A stretch of DNA of 64,000 bases from Owenia fusiformis (lineage: Eukaryota; Annelida; Polychaeta; Sabellida; Oweniidae). Location: positions 22,135,375 to 22,199,374 of the forward strand of contig CAIIXF020000005.1 of the NCBI GenBank assembly GCA_903813345.2, written 5' to 3'. The translations under genes were made by a program, and so were the position numbers. Shown here in pieces: positions 58,796 to 64,000 of this stretch; the first letter of the stretch is position 1, and each line of letters starts with the position of its first letter. The notes under the pieces were generated by a model. That model searched no databases, was not told the DNA's origin, and was given only the letters and a program-made list of their open reading frames with translations.

Positions 58796-60715
58796 TGCTG
58801 CCCATTATCCCCATACCATTGGAGCAGAACTACTAAGCGCAGCCATAAGAAGAGCAACAAACATACAAGGAATTAAACTGAATGATGGCCTGGATACAGA
58901 AGTAAAGACAACACAGTTTGCTGATGACACTACACTACTTCTCCAAGATGAAACATCGATAAAGCCAGCTATAAAATTACTCGAGAAGTTTGGAGAGACA
59001 TCAGGTCTATGCATCAACAAAGAAAAGACAGAAATAGCCATAATTGGTGAAAAAACAAATCAACGTGAAATAGAAACCCTGTGTGAATCGTTGAACTTAA
59101 AATTAGAAAAAAGAAAAATTAAACTCTTAGGTATAAACATTCCTATGAATGGGGATAAAATAGAAGACATTAATTATCAAGGAGCTTTGGAAAAAATTGA
59201 AGCCCAAATCAAAATGTGGAAGCAAAGAATGATTACACCGATAGGGAAAATTCATGTAATCAAATCACTAATGATCTCTCAATTAACCTTTCTGCTAGCA
59301 GTTTTACCCCTTCCATCAGATGCATATCTTAAAGATGTTGAAACAAAACTATACAAGTTTATATGGAATGGCAAAAGAGATAAAATTTCAAGAAAAATAT
59401 TACAGTTAGAACTGATCAAAGGAGGACTAGAAATGGTAAACCTAAAAGCCTTTGCCAAAAATGCAAAGGTTAAATGGTTAGGAAAATATTTCAATACAGA
59501 TGACCAAGGTAAATGGAAAACTTTATGGAAAATGAAGCTAAAAAACTATGATAATAAGGGAAAATGGAATTGTAATGCTAAGGACCCAAAAACACTAGAA
59601 GACAAGGTAAACATTACAAGCATAGATGAAATACTAAAAATATGGTGTGAGCTACACTACAAAGCAGCAAATGAACTTGTCACGAAGGAAGAAATAAAAC
59701 ATCAAATTATATGGAATAACAGCTGCATTCTGAACAGAAAAGAAACTATAAACAACAATGAATGGGAATCTAAGGGAATAAGGCATATACACCAGTTATA
59801 TAAAGAGAACAAATTATTAAGATTCCAAGAACTGGAAACCAAGTATAATTTAGCTCACCAAACATTCCTAGACTATAACAAAATTGTACTATGTGTACCA
59901 TTATCATGGAGACAAAAAATGGTGGAAGGAGGAGAAATTCGTACAAACTGGAAGCCACTCAGAGAACAATTGCCAAACATCTCAAATAAAAGCACTTATA
60001 GGATGTTTAAAAGACAGATAAAAATACAACCAATAAAAGCAAAAGACAAGTGGCTTAGGGTGCTAAATTTAAATGAGGATAACTATAAAGAATGGGATGA
60101 AATATACACCACTTATAAAAGGATAACAGAAAACGCGAAACTTAGTTACTTCCAGTTCAGATTATTACACAAAACAATTTACTTCAATAAAATGCTGAAC
60201 AAAATGAATATAGAGGGAAAAAAGACGCCAATGTGTACAATACGCAATGAGAACCATATAGATAGCAACGAACATGGATTCCTAGAATGTACAGCCACAG
60301 AGGACTTCTTGAGAACGTGCTATGAGGAAGCTGGTGAAAACATACCAGAAAATAAAGACATTATTTTTGGATACAGTAGAGAAAAAAGACAACAAAATAA
60401 GCTACTGATCCATATGAAACATTTCATATACTTAAGAAAATTAGGAGACAAAAGACCAGAACTAGGTCCTTTTAAAACATACCTCCAGAGTCAAAAAGAA
60501 GAAGAAAAATACATAGCGAAGAAAAACAACAGAATGGAACAACATGAGACACTATGGAATATCTGTAGCAGACTCTTGCGTTAATATCATCAATTTATAC
60601 AAAGTGACAAAAATCATCAATCTTCCTTTCTCTCTCTCCCTCTCCTTCTACAGTAAACAACATTAATAACCTGTAAAAAATAATATGTGAAAATAAAGAT
60701 TTATTTAAAAAAAAG
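58796..60715 (+). mobile_element. 5'-truncated LINE with 12-bp TSD
   Basis: TATTTTGAGACT precedes the element (58784-58795) and follows its A-rich tail (60716-60727). The 3' end has a CTCTCTCTCC tract and ends TTTATTTAAAAAAAAG. The element was inserted into a repeat of the GTCCGTC type (GTCTGTCTGTTTGTCCGTC follows at about 60770). It lies in the presumed PDZ gene intron, same strand as the gene. Confidence 0.9.
58797..60584 (+). CDS. LINE reverse transcriptase, C-terminal part (L1/Tx1-like)
   Basis: A 595-codon frame uninterrupted to TAA at 60582-60584. It begins in the palm domain; FADDTTLLLQ (from 58917) is the catalytic [FY]xDD motif. The thumb region and the conserved block IKGGLEMVNLKAFAKNAKVK (about 59418-59475), typical of L1/Tx1-type LINEs, follow. 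Near the C-terminus MCTIRNENH ... EHGFLEC resembles the Cys/His motif found after the thumb. The endonuclease and the first part of the RT are missing through 5' truncation, and the first coded residues look rearranged. No intact start exists, so this is a fragment, but the open frame means a young insertion. Residues upstream of 58796 in this frame are flanking DNA. Confidence 0.85.
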   Translation, partial: AAHYPHTIGAELLSAAIRRATNIQGIKLNDGLDTEVKTTQFADDTTLLLQDETSIKPAIKLLEKFGETSGLCINKEKTEIAIIGEKTNQREIETLCESLNLKLEKRKIKLLGINIPMNGDKIEDINYQGALEKIEAQIKMWKQRMITPIGKIHVIKSLMISQLTFLLAVLPLPSDAYLKDVETKLYKFIWNGKRDKISRKILQLELIKGGLEMVNLKAFAKNAKVKWLGKYFNTDDQGKWKTLWKMKLKNYDNKGKWNCNAKDPKTLEDKVNITSIDEILKIWCELHYKAANELVTKEEIKHQIIWNNSCILNRKETINNNEWESKGIRHIHQLYKENKLLRFQELETKYNLAHQTFLDYNKIVLCVPLSWRQKMVEGGEIRTNWKPLREQLPNISNKSTYRMFKRQIKIQPIKAKDKWLRVLNLNEDNYKEWDEIYTTYKRITENAKLSYFQFRLLHKTIYFNKMLNKMNIEGKKTPMCTIRNENHIDSNEHGFLECTATEDFLRTCYEEAGENIPENKDIIFGYSREKRQQNKLLIHMKHFIYLRKLGDKRPELGPFKTYLQSQKEEEKYIAKKNNRMEQHETLWNICSRLLR

Positions 60716-60727
60716 TATTTTGAGACT

Positions 60728-61390
60728 AGAACAACCTGTCATTATAGAGATAGAAAAGCCGCCCATTCGTCTGTCTGTTTGTCCGTCTTTTTATTCGGAA
60801 AACAACTCAATAGTTTATAGGAATACCCCTTATGGCCAGAGGACGTCTGATTTAGAACAATCTTCGAAAATGGAAGCGCAGTTAAAAAAAAGTTGCCGCC
60901 ACAATTCTAACATTTATACCGTGTTGTCTAGCCTTTAATTCAAGGAACCTTTCTCGAGGGGAGAAAAATGGGATAAAATTGTATAAGAAAATACAGTTAA
61001 TTGAATTGAAATTAAATGTAGGCCTAACGCATTGTGTAAAAGATGATGAAATATTTTCACGAATTGACAACATTACGTACGATTTGAAATACCTAGCCAC
61101 ATATACAACGCACCATTGGAAAGTTTCTCTTGTCTTCTTTAATCTCCTTTAGTAACAGAAGTGAATCAACTGTTACGCATTGAACTTTATAAGATGACAA
61201 AACACTTTTTGCTGACTGAGAATGTTACATATGATTTGAAATAGCGAGCCACATGTACATCAAACCATTGGAAAGCTTGTTTAGTGTTCTTTAATCTCAT
61301 TCATAACAAAATCGAATCAAATGTTCAGTTAGTGTTAAGTGTTACGCACAGAATTTTAATAATAAATCACGAAAAAATCTTCGCAAGCTC
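60728..61390. other. Intergenic or intronic repeats, no gene
   Basis: Resumes the pre-insertion sequence (AGAACAACCTGTCATTATAG, then GTCTGTCTGTTTGTCCGTC). ATTTGAAATA(C/G)CTAGCCACAT-like words repeat at about 61080 and 61235 with the following CATTGGAAAG. No exon-like frame. Confidence 0.5.
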
Positions 61391-61435
61391 ACTGGGGGTA
61401 TCGTGATGCAACGACACCGTTGCATCACGTGATTT
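61391..61435 (+). repeat. Solitary end of a CACTGG element
   Basis: CACTGGGGGTATCGTGATGC followed by AACGACACCG and TTGCATCACG resembles the terminal 45 bp of the elements at 734 and 54460. No partner end of the same kind was found to the right within the window, so it is a solo end or a highly deleted copy. Confidence 0.7.
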
Positions 61436-61454
61436 TTCGAATAACGCGCCATCA

Positions 61455-61989
61455 CACTGGTGATCCGCTCGATTACGCTGGTTACCGAAACGGTTCGTTT
61501 TGGTAACAAAATGTCGGAACGTCGAAGGTACGATTTTTCTTTTTTCCTTATTTCACGCGTTGTAGGCAGAATCCCAACGACGTTTTTTCTCACAAACGTA
61601 TATCAGCATCATATGCTTTAGAAAATGTACATGTTTGCGAAAAATAGCTCCGAAGACAACAGAATCGTCGATTTAATTCCTCACTTAAGTTACATAAACG
61701 GTTTGGGTTAAAAGTGTAGATCTTAACTGTTTTTCGAAAAACCGTTTATGTAACTTAAGTGAGGAATTAAATCGACGATTCTGTTGTCTTCTGAACTATT
61801 TGTTCGCAAATATGTACATTTTCTTAAAAATATGATACTGGTGCATGTTTGTGTTAAAAATGTCGTGGGAATGGCTGCCTACACCGTGTGAAATAAGGAA
61901 AAAAGAAAAATCGTACCTTCGATGTTCCGACATTTTGTTACCAAAACGAACCGTTTCGGTAACCAGCGTAATCGAGTGGATCACCAGTG
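61455..61989. mobile_element. Palindromic CACTGGTGATC-ended element, 5-bp TSD
   Basis: Flanked by CATCA (61450-61454, 61990-61994). Ends CACTGGTGATCCGCTCGATT and its inverse (one difference). The whole 535 bp is nearly a perfect foldback: arms share GGTTACCGAAACGGTTCGTT, CAGAATCGTCGATTTAATTC and AAACGGTTT, with the turn near 61715. The start of the ends and the TSD length match the larger CACTGG elements, so they may use the same transposase. Confidence 0.85.
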
Positions 61990-61994
61990 CATCA

Positions 61995-62391
61995 GAGACC
62001 AAGGCGTGATTTCATCGTGTGCTCATTGCGATTACATGTTTCTTACGTAAACAGGATACAGCACCGGGAAGACGACCTTGATTCACAGACGAGTTGTTTT
62101 ATTCATATTTCACAACATTAGTTTTGTACTTTAATGTTACAGAAATATTTATAAATAAATAATAAATAAACTAGAAAACAAATGAAGCGGTACATGACTG
62201 GCATTACAAAAGCGAATGTTAAATTATAAATCGATATGCAGCGTTACATTAACATGTGTAAAGCAGTTTTATCTTATATCAAAAACTGTTATAAATAATT
62301 GTTAAACTAGGAAAGTTTATCTTGAACAGTTGAGTATTTTAAAAAACTATTTGAACAGTCATTTCCAGATTATTCATGATTCCCACGATTC
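61995..62391. other. No gene recognised
   Basis: AT-rich; no repeats or exon-like frames identified. Confidence 0.45.
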
Positions 62392-62464
62392 AATATCCAC
62401 CCCTGGTATACGCAGCTGACGAAATGGACCGGTACGTGTCAAAAGCTGGACCGGTTCGGGTTAA
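62392..62464 (+). repeat. Copy of the window-start repeat
   Basis: Matches the reverse complement of 1-75 (GGTCCAGCTTTTGAC inverted, TATACGCAGCTGACG). Confidence 0.7.
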
Positions 62465-62489
62465 CGGTTTTATTTGAATTTAAAACTGC

Positions 62490-62735
62490 CATAACTTGCT
62501 CAATATTGACTTTTTTAGTTTCTAAGTTGAAATATATGATGTCTCTGAATGATTTTAGGTTCCCTAAATTTTTACAGATTTTTAAACGGAACAAATTCTC
62601 GAAAGAAGACCAAAAATAGCATTTAGAGATTTTTGTTCCGTTTAAAAATCTGTAAAAATTTGGGGTACTTAAAATCATTCGGATGGATCATATATTCCAA
62701 ATTAGACACGAAGAAGTCAATAAGGTAATGGAAAA
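62490..62735. repeat. Palindromic foldback
   Basis: AAATTTTTACAGATTTTTAA with CGGAACAAA (62570-62595) is repeated inverted at 62632-62665 (TTTGTTCCGTTTAAAAATCT). The outer parts (TTGACTTTTTTAGTTTCTAA / TTAGACACGAAGAAGTCAA) also pair. Probably a small foldback MITE abutting the next element. Confidence 0.6.
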
Positions 62736-64000
62736 TTAACTGAGTTGAAGCAAAAACTATAATGAGGGTTTTAAAAATATTAATTAGATGAAAATAAATA
62801 CGATTTCGGGTGTAAAAACAGCATTCTCTTAGGAATGGTTTTAACTTTCTAATTATGATAAATGTTTTTCGAGCACTGCTCGGATTTTTTCTGACTGGAT
62901 CGGCCCACATAATCGACTCGAGAGAAAAATGTTTTTTTTCACTTTTCGTTTGGTTATTATTTTCCCTGTCGTCTGAGAGTATGGATTATTTTTATGAGAA
63001 TATGTATTTGTTATCTACACATTTTAGAACAGATGAATATTCGGCAAAAAACCATTCAGCGTATTTATTCAAAAAAGATCAGAACTATACGGTGACGCAT
63101 CAGCTGTACGGTTACGCTTCCTTAGATTTTATGAAGTGCTCTAAGCTTACTGTTCGAACAAGAGATAAAGAAGCGTCAGATCTACATTTAAGATGGCGGA
63201 CAGGAAGTATTAATTTCGATATTTTTAGTTTTCATGGAATTAACTATTTGAAAGTTGACGTAATGCTTTGGTATCATTTGAACTAAACCAGACTTTTCTC
63301 ATATGACTAACAAAGATAGCCTACACAGCCATCTTTACCCCATGCAAGATATTGCATCTTTCATCCTAAAAAGTCACACGTGCAAGATGAGATTTACTTG
63401 TGACATCCCTTGTTTTAAAACATCAATAACATAGCAACAAGAGAGTTTTTGGTTTCATGATCTTTACCGTATCATACATTTCCAGTAACCTTCCATTAAG
63501 CGGTGGAAGATATCGTTGAACTGTAGCGCCCATGCGCTATATATGAACAAATGATCATACTCCAGAATTTCCATTTCATACAATCTTAGTCTCATTTAGT
63601 TCATCAAAGCATAGCGTCACCGTACAGCTGGTGCGTCACCGTACAAATTTGATCTTTTTTAAATATACATAATGCATGGTTGTTCGCTGAATCTTCGCCC
63701 ATTCTAAAATGTGTAGTCAACAAACACATATTCTCATAAAAATAATCCATACTCTCAGACGGCAGGGAAAATAATAACCAAACGAAATGTGAAAAAACAA
63801 CCTTTTTTCACTTGGGTCGATTATGTGGGCCGATTCACTCAGAAAAAATCCGAACAGTGCTCGTAAAACGTTTATCATAATCAGTAAGTTAAAACCATTT
63901 CTAAGAGAATGCTGTTTTTATTTCACATGAAATCGTATTAGTTTTCATCAAATTAATTTTTTTAAACCCTTGTCATAGTTTTTGCTTCAAAGCAGTTAAT
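62736..64000 (-). mobile_element. Long foldback element, copy 2, cut by the window edge
   Basis: Inverted relative to 19433-22055. The left arm starts TTAACTGAGTTGAAGCAAAA; the right arm is 63600-64000, ending TTTGCTTCAAAGCAGTTAAT. TACGGTGACGC-type words recur at 63090 and 63615-63645. The outermost end with CCATCGCG is absent on the left and beyond the window on the right. It lacks the CACAGCG minisatellite insertion, so it gives the empty site (63967-63974). An open frame at 62855-63286 has a hydrophobic run (FFSLFVWLLFSLSSES) then MDYFYENMYLLSTHF, also partly open in copy 1, but it overlaps an equally long open antisense frame and I do not call it a gene. Confidence 0.7.

Noticed and set aside
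62855-63286. 143-codon secreted-protein-like gene
   Set aside because: The same bases are open on the opposite strand, the frame is not intact in all arms, and it lies in a foldback element; kept only as a remark.

Overview
Eukaryotic nuclear DNA, AT-rich by eye, gene-poor and packed with nested transposable elements (TEs). The one convincing host gene is intron-split and encodes a metazoan harmonin-N/PDZ scaffold (whirlin/PDZD7/harmonin family). Repeat styles (satellite-bearing inverted-repeat elements, GTCCGTCC-type and AAAATGGC-type intergenic repeats, many foldback MITEs) suggest an invertebrate, most likely a mollusc such as a bivalve. The species is inferred, not shown. I see no bacterial operons, CRISPR array or rRNA, and no intact tRNA.

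Layout. 0-7 kb: a dispersed repeat ('repeat A', second copy inverted at 16.8-18.25 kb) is split by two insertions: a 3.3-kb CACTGG-ended element (5-bp target duplication) and a 2.1-kb element with GCGC-rich ends (9-bp duplication). 7.1-8.1 kb: an apparently perfect 497-bp tandem duplication. 9-19 kb: small foldbacks, a 2.9-kb TTA-flanked element carrying a ~480-bp array, a tRNA-like SINE and minisatellites. 19.4-22 kb: a long inverted-repeat element (second copy at the window end) interrupted by a CACAGCG minisatellite insertion. 22-25.6 kb: a TAACACCCC-ended element into which a CACGGTG-ended element (5-bp duplication) and a Spy-like element (between AAA and TTT, no duplication) have jumped; an uninterrupted relative at 33.9-34.4 kb shows both empty sites. 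25.65-29.37 kb: a Mutator-like element with ~190-bp terminal inverted repeats and a 9-bp duplication, containing a decayed spliced integrase gene. 29.4-38 kb: degenerate G-rich and minisatellite repeats. 38-43.3 kb: an inverted-repeat element containing a ~238-bp satellite. 45-48.3 kb: a possible element holding a decayed unidentified gene. 48.9-53.8 kb: three exons of the PDZ gene on the + strand. From 53.8 kb on: what looks like its next, TE-filled intron, with an inverted copy of the 3.4-kb CACTGG element, a 5'-truncated LINE with a long open frame, and foldbacks.

The most useful property of the window is that several insertions can be read against an uninterrupted copy of the same host sequence within the same 64 kb, so element boundaries and target duplications follow directly from the sequence. 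Family names (Transib-like, Mutator-like, Spy-like, PIF/Harbinger-like) are inferred from end structure and target-site behaviour; no transposase was recognised in any of these elements.
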